Assembly: GCF_003672135.1 (NCBI RefSeq)
Contig: NC_039509.1
Span: forward strand, 10,178,663-10,242,662
DNA from: Ooceraea biroi
Taxonomy: Eukaryota > Arthropoda > Insecta > Hymenoptera > Formicidae
DNA: 64,000 nt
Direction of reading: 5' to 3'
In this document: piece by piece, positions 49,901 to 61,500 of the stretch
Numbering within the stretch: the first letter of the stretch is position 1
Layout of the letters: each line of letters begins with the position of its first letter
Translations under genes and position numbers: made by a program
Notes under the pieces: generated by a model
What the model saw: only the letters and a program-made list of their open reading frames with translations
Told to the model about the DNA's origin: nothing
The model's database searches: none

Positions 49901-51920
49901 AGTTATACAATATGTTTTTACCTGTAAATTATGGTATGCACCGCTATCCTCGGGAGGAGTTGGTTTACATTTACCGCAACAGAAATTGCAACAGCAGCAA
50001 CAACAGCAACAACAGTAACAAGCAGTAATAAGTCCACAAAACAGGAACAATGCCTAGAAAGAAAAAAAACAAGAATTCTTGAATACAATATTTAAATACT
50101 TACTATGTTGCAATAATAAAATTCATTTCTATTTCTAAATTGTATCATCGAATTCATGATATATTCCTATAAAGTAAGTATTCCTGATAATCTTATCTGA
50201 GATGTTATCTTATATGCGAAAATGGCAAAGCCATTTGATATCATATATAGATAAAACATATGATATAAAATATCAGTTCGAAGTTAAGATATATTTACAA
50301 AGAATCTATCACAAATGTGCAAAAACAAATTAATTCTTGTTGGAGTAGGTTGTTAAATACAAAATTCTAAGAAATGTGTATCCTTATATATGGTCAATTT
50401 TGAGATTTAAAACTCAGATTATTCTATATTTAAAATTTTCTATTAATAATCAAGAATCAATTCAATTCTGGAGATTTGTAACCATTTTTTGATGGCATAT
50501 AAATATATATTTAATTTAATCATTAGGCTTAATTGGAAATAGAAGTCAAAATGACAAAAATCACAGCTGTAACTTGGAGATCAGAACTGATCATCATATT
50601 AGGCTTAGTCAGAAGTATAATTCAGATTTATTATTCTCTTGGGGTGGGTTATCAGTCAAATCAATATTTTTACCTTGCACCATCCAGAGGTGACAACAAA
50701 GTAAGCGTTAACATTTTCTTCGCCAAACTGTTCGCCGACGTACAGACCGAGAGATCCATAGTTATCATATATGTTACGCTTTGTTAGATCTGTCAGTATA
50801 GCGTGTGCCCTATTTATTTCTTTAAACTGCAAACATACAACATGATTATAAAGTATTATATCTTCGTAAAAAGGTAAAGTTATATAAACAAACTTCTCAA
50901 CGCAGAATTAAGAAAAAATCTAAACAAAAGAGTAAAGATTATGCAGCAATTTATTTTATTTAAGCTTCTAGCATTTCTTTGATAAAACTTAAGAGTCACT
51001 AAAGCTACAAAAAAGCCATTAAAGCTACAAAATACAAAACTATTATTAAAAGCTAACAATTCAAATATATCAGAATACGCAGACAACATTACAACACCTT
51101 TTCAAGTGCCTCTGGATTATTAGGATTTTTATCTGGATGATATTTCAAGGCCAGTTTTCTATACATCTTTCTAATTTCCTCTGTAGTAGCAGTTTTTTGA
51201 ATTTCCAGAATCTGGTATAGGGAATCCCCTGCTGTACTACAAGGATAAATATAGACATAAAGTATGGAATAGCACACTTTATTAATTATACGCTAAGTTA
51301 TGTAATATTTTTTATATATTTATTTTTTCCTAATTCGTAAAATGGACTGATGGCTGCTAATAAACGGGACAAAATTGCGAATTGACAGTTTTAAACCGCT
51401 ATTAAAAATTGCTTTATCTTCATGGATACTGAAACAATTCAGGAGTTTTATTTCAGGTACGAATAGACAGATAAAGACGGTACAACTATCGAAAGAAAAC
51501 AGATTGTAAAACGAAACACTTAGAAAATTACCCAATCAAGAACTGCAATAACCTATCAAGTGTGCCAGCCAAAGAAGTTGTGAAAGAATTTTGAATATCC
51601 CGTCTCAACGCGCGCTTTTCGAAGATTCACAATAAACCTACCAAGTTCAAGTAACATACTTTGTCTCATTATAACCAGAAAATTTGTACTTTTCGTCCAG
51701 ATGATAACCGGTGTACGACGGTTGCTCTGGTTTTATCGCGACTGTCAATCCGTTTGCGTAAGAAAATAGGCGCGGTAATGAATAATGAGTTAAACAATGT
51801 AACGTGACAAACGTCGCACACTGATAAGGTGCACGAGCAGGTGACAGCGCACACTTATAACGTTGGGCGTCTTCAATGTCGCGGCGTATCTTTTACTTAC
51901 GACATTTTTCTCCTGTCCAT
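46996..51920 (-). CDS. Csp: Cysteine string protein (DnaJ homolog C5)
   Basis: This palmitoylated synaptic-vesicle co-chaperone works with Hsc70 on SNAREs. Exons in gene order: 51901-51920, 51098-51236, 50674-50826, 49922-50053, 48224-48280, 46996-47250; they join in frame to 251 residues. The J domain carries HPD at residues 40-42 and continues through ILTDLTKRNIYDNYGSLGLY. A linker FGEENVNAYFVV precedes the cysteine string at 110-133, which has nine consecutive Cys and fourteen in total, followed by GKCKPTPPEDSG. The C-terminus is Ser/Gln-rich (QQPIFAMPAPGSAV, VNENTNLNSG), like fly CSP. The first coding exon is only 20 bases (MDRRKMS). It was placed by its strong GTAAGT donor and by the family start MDKRK-ST. 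Introns are long and AT-rich. The start lies 648 bp from the divergent NAXE gene. Confidence 0.95.
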
Positions 51921-52567
51921 GGCGAACGATGAATGTGGATTTTTTCGGTCTCTCAAAGGAATTAGTGGAACAAAGAAGGCTTCGCTTTCGCTAGTTTTCA
52001 CGGAACGATACTACGCGAACATTCCCCCCGATGTGTCGTACGAAAATGCACGCATCCTTTTGGCAGAAGTGTTTCGGAGCACCACCGACACCGCACGAAA
52101 GGCACGATTCAATATTTTAGTTCGGCTAGTCAACGCATATGCGCCAAGTGGCGCTAGAAGCACCGTGGGCATAAAGTCACTAGATATACACTTTACGTGG
52201 GCATGGCGATGTAATGTAAAGTCCTGTTTCACAAAGACCACGCGTAGAAATTATTGAGTATGATCATTGCGACTGATAAATTGATATTTTATTTGTTTTT
52301 TTCTTTAATTTATCAAATATAATGCAATGCGTGATATAACTTACGAGCAACTTCACGTTGAAGCAGTCAGTAAAAATTCCCAGCACATTTCTCACTAGCG
52401 CTACTAACGAAAGATGTTTTCATCCGGTCAGTGACTTGACATGTTACGTTTTATTGGATTATTGACACGAGGAAAACGTTCAAATTACATGTAAAAAAAC
52501 ATGTACATATACATTGTTAAATTAAGCAATAATTTTGTTATACTAAATAGAATTTATTCCTTGATAG
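51921..52567. promoter_or_regulatory. Divergent promoter region of CSP and NAXE
   Basis: These 647 bp separate two start codons pointing in opposite directions, so promoter elements for both genes are expected here. I see no clear TATA box. A 142-codon open frame on + (51829-52257) runs through the interval and the first CSP exon. It has no family resemblance and is not annotated as a gene. TTGATAG directly before the NAXE ATG at 52568 resembles a splice acceptor, so NAXE may have an upstream non-coding exon in this interval. Confidence 0.5.
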
Positions 52568-53377
52568 ATGCTACGATCTGTATCGAGCATTTTGAGATCG
52601 CAAAGTGAACGAAGAGTTTTTCCGAACAACAAATCATACATTCTGCTTGCGAGAAGAAAGTTCAGTAAGATGGTGAAATACTTAAATCAGTCGGAGGCTA
52701 TCAACGTCGATAAAGATCTATTTGAAAAATATCGATTCAGCGTTGACCAATTGATGGAATTGGCTGGGCAAAGTTGTGCCGTCGCGATTGCGAAGGCTTA
52801 CCCGTTGTTGGAGGACTCGAGCAAGATATTGGTATGCTGCGGACCAGGTAACAACGGCGGTGACGGTCTGGTTTGTGCAAGGCATTTGAAACACTTTGGC
52901 TATTCGCCAGAGATTTATTATCCGAGAAGGCCAAATAACGTGCTGTACGAAAGACTGCTGCATCAGTGCATCGAAAATAAGATCCCTGTATTGGAGAACA
53001 AATGTATAGAGCAAGCAACAGATGACACAGTTTTGCGCAGTTATACAATCGTGATAGACGCACTCTTTGGATTCAGTTTCAAGCCACCAGTGAGAGAATC
53101 ATTCACCCGCATCGTCGACATGTTAAAAACTACAACTGTTCCCATCTGCAGCATCGACATACCTTCAGGCTGGGATGTCGAAAATGGTCCACCAGAAGAA
53201 GGTGGAATAAAGCCACAAATGTTAATATCCTTAACAGCGCCGAAGATGTGTGCATCCAAATTTGAGGGAAGGTTTCATTATCTGGGTGGACGCTTTGTGC
53301 CCAAGAAGCTAGAATTGCAGTATCATCTAAATTTGCCAAAATATGCCGATACGGATCTTATTATCCAATTGAAGTGA
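52568..53377 (+). CDS. Naxe: NAD(P)H-hydrate epimerase (NAXE, AIBP)
   Basis: The enzyme interconverts the R and S forms of damaged NADHX/NADPHX, a metabolite-repair step paired with the NAXD dehydratase. One uninterrupted exon gives 269 residues, with an N-terminus (MLRSVSSILRSQSERRVF) that looks like a mitochondrial presequence and a YjeF-N Rossmann-like domain from VKYLNQSEAINVD. Key blocks are FSVDQLMELAGQSCA, GPGNNGGDGLVCARHLKHFG, VIDALFGFSF with the expected catalytic/metal-site Asp, SIDIPSGWDVE, LISLTAPK and YHYLGGRFVP. A second Met (KMVKYLNQ) could start a cytosolic form. AATAAA at 53611-53616 is a candidate poly(A) signal. The family start and length match the animal enzyme well. Confidence 0.96.
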   Translation: MLRSVSSILRSQSERRVFPNNKSYILLARRKFSKMVKYLNQSEAINVDKDLFEKYRFSVDQLMELAGQSCAVAIAKAYPLLEDSSKILVCCGPGNNGGDGLVCARHLKHFGYSPEIYYPRRPNNVLYERLLHQCIENKIPVLENKCIEQATDDTVLRSYTIVIDALFGFSFKPPVRESFTRIVDMLKTTTVPICSIDIPSGWDVENGPPEEGGIKPQMLISLTAPKMCASKFEGRFHYLGGRFVPKKLELQYHLNLPKYADTDLIIQLK

Positions 53378-53917
53378 TAAATGTGAAATGTAATACAATA
53401 ATTGTAAAATGCAATTAAGAATTGTGTCTAAATAAGTGTATACTTATTTTGTAATTTAAAAAAAACATTTTAAAATAATATATTTTTTGTATCTTTGACT
53501 TTGCGTACTAAGACTGTACTATATTGATGCGTTACAATGTATTTCTTAAGCAATACAATCTTATAGGAATTATACATATTTTTTATTATTTAATAGCTTT
53601 ATTTATGTAAAATAAATTACAATTTTGTGGAGACACAGAATTCACATTTAATATATAGTAACATTTATGGCTCAGGAAAATTTTACTAGACTCCATTTGA
53701 TAAAACTAGAACTGTAATTCTACTAGATTGCTCGACTGTGATTTATTTCGTTTATGGTTTCGCTCGCAGTGACGTTCTAATCGCTAAAATGGCGAAATAG
53801 TGTGTTGATATTTACCTAAAAAAAAGGTTTTCGTCGCTGCGCGCGGGTGTAGGGAAGCTCTTAATCCGTTAACACATACATACATCCGTATAACTATTTC
53901 ACTGCATTCGTGGAGCG
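53378..53917. other. Spacer between NAXE and the long coiled-coil gene
   Basis: The spacer is 540 bp, AT-rich in the first half with the likely NAXE poly(A) site, then more mixed towards the next ATG at 53918. It should hold the promoter and leader of the coiled-coil gene. I see no other feature. Confidence 0.5.
53611..53616 (+). terminator. Candidate NAXE poly(A) signal
   Basis: AATAAA lies 234 bases after the NAXE stop in AT-rich DNA, well before the next gene's ATG. Confidence 0.5.
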
Positions 53918-56893
53918 ATGCAATCGGTTGCTGCCAGTTCCGCTGATGATGTATCGATGTTGGTTAAACGAGACCAAAACTGTCAAGCGGCTGATGAGAA
54001 CGCTGGCGAACCGTGTGGCGAAACCGGAGGTCTACGCATCCTCGATGACTTTCGCAAATTGTACGAGAGTCGCATCGAGAAAATCGACCGGGAATCCGCT
54101 GGCGAGTCTGACCGAGTTTCCGTAAGCAATGTTTATTATCGTGAAAGATTTCATGCAGCTTTCTTACTATTTTTTGTGCTATTTAAAATTCTCAAAATAA
54201 TACCTTAAGAATGTTAATTCGCATGCTCGATACGCTCGATCAACAGATTACATTTTACAGATGAAGCTGCAGATAATGAGTGATTGGATTAAGGATTTAG
54301 GGGAGCAAAATGCAATGCTGGTACACACGGTGGAAGACTTGGAGCAGACTGCGTGTAGTAGAGTCAAGTTGTTGGAGGAAAAGTTGAAACAATCGTCGCA
54401 GATGGTCGTGGACAATCTAGCAATATCGAATCATTCTGAAAAGGTAAGATGGATCATTTATCGAATCGATTGAAATGTTTTCTTGGCAACAGTATGATTG
54501 AAATATGAGCCGTGTATGATTGTGTGTCTCTGACAGACTCTGAACACTCTTTCGAATCGCGTCAGTCAGTTGGAAAAGGATGAGGAATATCTGCAACAGA
54601 AAATAGAATATCTGCAAAGTGACATTAGAGGGTTATTAGAGGTAATACGACGCGCTCGTAGGCAGAATATTTGGAGTCTGGAAGGTATCACGTTTTTTGA
54701 AATTCAGCCGGAGGATATTCCAATTTCAGTGGAGTAAGTCTGCTCGTTTAACTGTCAATATTCATAGTCATATAAACATTTTCTTCTAAAGAAAGTAACA
54801 ATATAATTTCTTTTATTACAGCTGCGTGTGTGGTCAGGTAAATATGTGTGTAAACACAACTAAGAAGCTCAGGCTTGTCTTAGATATAGAACACAGTAAA
54901 CTTAAAAAATCGGATTACATGTTGAGCAAAAATATGTGACATAACGTTTCCATCGAGCGTTCGGAATGCAAACTAGAAGCTTTTTCTGAGCTCCCTACAC
55001 CCTTCAAAATTGATTATGTGCATATTTACATATTGAATAAATTATCAGTTTTATTTATAATGGAGTACTATGTTATTAAGTATTATTCTAGATAGAGGAT
55101 AATTTCGTGATAAATTAACGTGTCTTTAAATTAGGAACAGGTCGAGACTGAATATATAAAGTCCTTAAATCTTCAAGTGGGGCAACTTCAGGAAAATGAG
55201 AAACGATTGACAAGGTAAGAGATATATGAGACCTTATTATCTCGTTAGTTCGAAATTTAATTGACGTTTATCTCATAGTTTATCACATAATGGTGATACT
55301 AATTTTTTATTTGATTCTGTGTAATATAAAGTAAGAAATATTACTTATCATTTTTATACAAATTTTTAAGTTTTATATATAATATAGAATTTTAAATGGA
55401 AGTATGAAAACGTTTTCCAGATCGCACTTGGAACTGGAAGGGAAGATAGCTGATCTCACAACAGAGCTATTAATCAAGGATGAGACTATAAAAAAGTATG
55501 TTTCTAGACTCCAGTGCTTTTGCGAGAAGCTTAAAGAACATGCTAAACAAACAAATCAAGTCATTAGTCATCCGTTGACAGTCACAGATCAAGATTGCAA
55601 TGTAAGTGTATTTTTCTTAATTGTATCAAGCAACAGTTCACTTTGATGAATTTTTATATCTTAGGTATTAATTGTTTTTTTATAAAATAATTTGGAGGCA
55701 ATCATGTTGTAAATTATATCGTACAGAAGCAAAGAAAATGAAAAAAACCTCATTTTGTTATATCATAATAATAATCATTCTTTTCACATAATGTATTTTA
55801 AAGTACCTCTTTTATAAGTATGACAAAAATGTAGCTGACGTTTCTCAATGTTGAGATCGAGAGATTCTTTTAAAATTTATGTTGCTGTTCAGATTATCTT
55901 AATACCTGACATTCTGGAAAGTGTATTAGATGCAAAAGATACGGAAAACCAAAGCTTACGTCGACAGCTTCAGGATATCGAGTCCAAGCTTATGGTGCAT
56001 ACTTATGAAAACAATATTGATACGAACAATCTGCGAATACAACTGGAAGAGAAATGCAAGAGAATACAAGAATTGGAAGATAAAGTGGCCTGCCTCGAAA
56101 AAGTTGATTTATGTTTAAATATTATTTTATAATTTACATTATTAATATATATATTTTATTCATACATCAATTTACATTGATCTCCGTTTACGATATTCGT
56201 CATTTAATATTTAACTATATATTAAAAAGTTTTATGCAATTATATTTAATTTGTGTAATAGTTATTCTTATTGGTTTCAGGAAACTGTGGACACGCGGGA
56301 TACACTGACGGCGGAGATTGCTACGTTAGAAAAACAAAATTATCATGCGAACATAGGAAATCTCCTGAAGGATGATCTGATAAAAGAAATGCGCAAAGGA
56401 TTGAAACAAGCAACCTTAGAGGTATAAAACGAATCTCTACATTAAACTTAAATGTAAACTTATTATTTCCCCGCATTTGTAGAAGACCCTTCCCACCCTT
56501 TGCCCTCGCATGTATAATCCTCATGATCGTGTCACGAAAATGGAATCTCTCGACAAGTCCTTCGAATTCCCAGCATCAAATCACCTACGTGTATCCACAC
56601 GGCGGAAAAATATCTCATTCCCGCATGACTTAGATTATGAGAAGTCGTCGCAAGATGTAACGACGATCAGCAGAAAGTTGCAAAACAGATCGCTTAGCTT
56701 GCATAATCAACCTCGACGTCACGTGGATATTCAAGCCGATAGATGTAGATCTTTAAAGAGCAGCATTGATAAGAAAATACTACAGACTGCTAGAAAGTTG
56801 TCACCTCCATGTAAAGATAGCAATCTGCAAGATACCAATGCTTATTCGATTGTATCACATTCTCAAGATAAAAATAACACGATACTGAAGTAA
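53918..56893 (+). CDS. Coiled-coil protein of unknown function, 5' part
   Basis: I do not recognise the family. Exons 53918-54121, 54261-54443, 54537-54733, 54822-54837, 55135-55214, 55421-55601, 55893-56102, 56281-56421 and 56483-56893 join in frame to 540 residues ending at TAA (56891-56893). A short N-terminus leads to LRILDDFRKLYESRIEKIDR and then long heptad-like helices (KLQIMSDWIKDLGEQNAMLV, LQQKIEYLQSDIRGLLEVIR, LEKQNYHANIGNLLKDDLIK). One exon is only 16 bases (54822-54837), and the last segment is Ser/Arg-rich and not coiled. The donor after 56102 (GTTGAT) is weak. The same coiled-coil style continues downstream in the same orientation with compatible phase, so this is probably the start of one very long gene and the TAA a short isoform; a phase-0 donor at 56656/56657 (GAT|GTAACG) could bypass it. 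Confidence 0.65.
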
Positions 56894-57257
56894 ACCGCAT
56901 CGGATTTACTTAAATGTAAATCTGCAACGAGACAGTTCAATCATGCTAGTTTACGCACTGCGATTTAAGAACTTAGTTTTACGAAAATTCGCGTTTTTTT
57001 GAGAAACATTCATTTGCATTTGTAATTACATTAAAGATAATATAGGAAATTTGTTTATAATATCATCTGCGAAGAGCAGAAAATCACATGTCAACATGAT
57101 TGCCTCATCTATGATATTAACATAAATTTTAAACAATTCATTTTATGTTATTATATTTATAATAAATATACACTTGATTAGTTTTACATACGTGTGTGTG
57201 TGTGTGTAAAAATCATATTTCAACATGTAGTTATATTTAATTGTTACACGATTTCAG

Positions 57258-58531
57258 GACATGCCATCTCGAAAGGTCTGCATTGATACGAGTAATTTTC
57301 CAGAGGTCAGTTAAATCGAATATAAATGTTGCATATATTAAACAGAATATTAAACTGATGATATATTTTCTCTTTAGAGGTGTTCTCTACCTTCGATAGA
57401 TACTTCGCCTCCTAAAAAGGTTTGTTTCCACCATGATACTAAATTGTACTTAAAATGTTAAATTTAAGAAAGAAGGTCTTTATGCGCAACATGTATGTTC
57501 TAATAATTTATATAATCTTGATAACCTCATTTTTAGGATGAATTTATAACTTTCCTGAACAGTACAAAGGTACATGTACAAAAAGAATGTGACATCTTGT
57601 CCGACTTAAAGTTCGAACTAGGAAAATTTGTAGAAAAATTGGCTGTAAAAGATAATGAGGTAAACAGGCAAAATATTTCGAAAAAAATATGTATCAAGAA
57701 ATATTGCTTTTTATTCGTTAAGTCATTATCGATCATTTTGTATCAATCTATTAGCCTAGAGTTCATATTAGTCCATAATTTTTCCCAAAAGAAGATGTTT
57801 TTCAGACGAATGCTTGTATTATATCCAACAATTGTACAAAAGAAAACAAAATGTGTGCAAGTGCTATGTCGGACAAACTAGTCAACTGCATCGAGATTAT
57901 TACGAAAATGTACTCGGAAAGAGAGAAGGAAATTACGCTTTTCGACTGTATGGTATGTAAGCCCAACGAAATTTATCCCACTTGTTAACTTAAATGTACT
58001 TTAACAGTGTCTTCGTTTTTCTTTCTAGATGAAGAAAGAACAAAATCATTGTACATGCGGCGAATCGAAGAACATCAAGGTAACATCGTGTGTTTCCTGT
58101 ATTTCTCTCTATTTATTTTTCATTGCCTTTTGGATGCGTTGTAGTGTACAATTAATTAAATTAATTGCATTTTTTATCTTGTAGTCATATATAAACAGAC
58201 GACAATTTAAATTGATGGAGGAATACAGGATATGCACCGTGGAAGTCCAAGCAGCAACGGAGGATATTCGCGAGGAGATAAGCACCGTTCTCTCATCATT
58301 TAATTCGCGACATCAAAATGTATGATTGTAGCGAAGTAAATGAAACGGTATAAACGTTTATAACATAATTAACAATCGCCCTCAATGCATTTTCAGTATG
58401 AGGAACTAAGCGAGGTGGTCACTGCAGTACAAAGTCACTTAGTGAGAACGCGAGAGGGGCTAGTAGAGGCGATCAATAGACTAGAATTACAAGTAATTAA
58501 GTATACATATATCGTGTAATGTGTGTGATAC

Positions 58532-58577
<46 letters not shown>

Positions 58578-61500
58578 ATATATCAAAACACACGTGAGGA
58601 ATACTAAATCAATCATTTACGCGTGAGCTTTGTCGTTAACGATAACAAATTCACATTACTAGGAAGAAGAGAGGCTGAGGCACAGTGAGAGAATAATAAA
58701 TGGCAAACTTAAATTGAAGGACATAAAAAATGAGATTAATCAGGCCCAGTCAGAATTTTCTCATTGCATTAACGGCCTACAGGAGAATACACAGGTTTGA
58801 AATATTTGTTGAACGGCAATTTTAAACGTTTTTCATCGTACATGAAATATATTTGAAATAAATTTTAGGAATACAAATCTGGAAACACAGAAGGATGCAT
58901 TGCTAATGATCTATTAGCAGTGATAATGGAGGAAATTGAACAAATATTGACTAATTTGCAATTATTCCAAACTCAGGTAAAAGAGATTAGAAAAGTTCAA
59001 TATTTTTTTCAGTAGAAATATATGCATTATATAGATATTATTATTATTATTATTATCTTTCAGGGTAATTGTGTGACATCGATACTAAAAGAATTAAAAG
59101 GCCAAATATGTACTGTAGATTGTTCATTGAAAGATTTGCAAAAACGAACTGGTGAAGTGGTGAGCATCTCAGGAATGTTAGATTTATGCAATTAAGATAG
59201 AAGAAATTATTTGTCATTAATCATTTGTGCAGCTTGTTAACAACGAAATTGCGAAAACAACATTTTGCCAGAGAGAGAACAGTTTGACCAAACTTGAGGA
59301 AGAAGTTGACTGTACACATACAAAGATGCAAGATGTATTAGAAACTTTACTTTCTACGAAGCAAGAAGAGGTTCTCGTGTGTTTATAACTTTTATGCACT
59401 AGAGTGATGTAGAATATTGTAAAATTATAATGAATATATTTTCGTTTACAGGAGCAGTCTATATATTGTACCTTTGATAATCAGGTAATCATTAAAAGAA
59501 ATATATTTATTGCACATAAATGTATATTCCTCATTTCTTAACTCGTAACGTAGAAATCTGATAATATATATCGTACCTTGCAGGAAGTAAATGATATAAT
59601 AAAAATGAAGGAAGAGTTGCATAAATTAAAAAAAGAATACAATGATTTAAAACTTAATATGATCCAGGTATATAAATCTATAAATTTCTGAATTTATTTT
59701 ACGGTATATACGTTTGATATTGTCAAATAATAAATTTACACGTATTCGTAGCAAACATGTCAGATGAAACATGACGAAAAACTGAATAAATGGAAAAATC
59801 GTGTAATCGATTTGGAAGATCAGATTAGAATGTTGCAACATGAGGTAATTGTAATGGTTACTTAGTGCTTTAGACAGGAAGTTTTATTCTTAATCTTGAG
59901 TTGTACAACATTGCTCTGTGACAGGTGAAATGTAAACAGGAAGCAAATAATTTCTTGAAGAACAGCATCCAATCTACGGAGAGAGAACTGATGGCTGCAC
60001 GAAAAAAGGCAGATTGTTACAGACAGAGTCACAGTCGAGACAGTATGGAATTGAAGAAGAAGATAACAGAGTTGGAAAATATTGTAAGCATTAGAGATTT
60101 TTATCCAACATTAACAGTGCAGATCTTAACGTCGCAATACTGGTTTCTAGATCAAAACGCAAAGAGAGGTAGAGAATGATCTCAGAAAAAATTTAAATAA
60201 CGTAGCAAATATGAAAAAATCGGCGGAAATCTCAAATGCTTTTGTAAGTAATATAGGTTTTGTGGGTTATACAAGTGTGTACTATGTATTGGATCGTAAC
60301 AAAAATTCTCAGCGTTATTTTAGTGAAATTCCAAGACAAAATTATTAATATTATAAATATTATAAATATGCATAAATATTTATTCAACTACATATGCGCC
60401 GTCTTGTTCCACTAACATTTACCATCTTTGTGGTAGCTTCTTGATTCCATCTTTCCAGACTTTATCTTTTTTTTTCGTTAAAAAAAATTAACACTATAGA
60501 CTTTTGTTACAACCCAATATTTTCTCTTTATATGTTTGCTATAATGTGATTCGTTTGTTTTTATTACAAAGCACATGGAATACAACACAGAAGCACTCTT
60601 ACGTTGCGACTATCCATCCAAGCATGAGGTAAGTGGAATTGTTTACCAGTAAATTTATAATAATGTCATAGATATATATTATATTTCTTTATGAAATTTA
60701 TTATATTATTTTATATCTTTCTTACTTTAGAATATATCTCATTTATTCAAAATTGTGCAAGATACAATGCAATCTGCAAAACTGGCAGTTCAGGAATTCG
60801 AAAGTGATCTTAAAAAATTGGTTGGTATCTTCTTCATTATTACAATGAATAACAAAATTCTGTATTAATTCTGAAAACAACTATAGCAAAAATCTGTTTA
60901 GATACGTGAGGAATCATCTCTCTCCTCCGTTTCTGCAAAATCTGTCATGACGCTGACGGAATCATTGGGAAAATGCAGAGAGAAATTGGACATGTGCTCT
61001 CATGAATTGAGCAAGCTTAAAAGTGCTGTATATTCCAAAGAGAAACTTGTAAGTTATATCTATTAATATGTGGCAAAGTTATATCTAAAGAAACGAATAA
61101 TTGAAAATTTTATGACCAAAATTACTTGTTCAGTTAGAAAACATGGAAGAAGTTATACGTATACAACGCGATTCCTTAACAATGAGCCAAGCAGAAGTAA
61201 AAGATTTGCATCAAAAATTGCAAGAAAAGGTAAATTTAAGAATCAATAATATTACAATATTTTAAGCGAAAAGAGAAAATAAGTAAGAATGCTCCACGTA
61301 ACAAGTTTCTTCAATCAAAATTGTCGTACAACTTTGTACGCTTTTAATCGATATTTATAAATTTTTGTCACGCATCATAATTATTGACGCTCTATTTATG
61401 CAATATGCCTTGTGGATATTGTCTACTAACAAGCATGTGAATTAATTAAACGCAAGCATGAAATAATTTTGTCAAGAATGAAGTTTTGAGGTATGTATTT

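Noticed and set aside
51829..52257. 142-codon open frame on + between CSP and NAXE
   Set aside because: It overlaps the first CSP coding exon and the divergent promoter region, and has no resemblance to any family I know.
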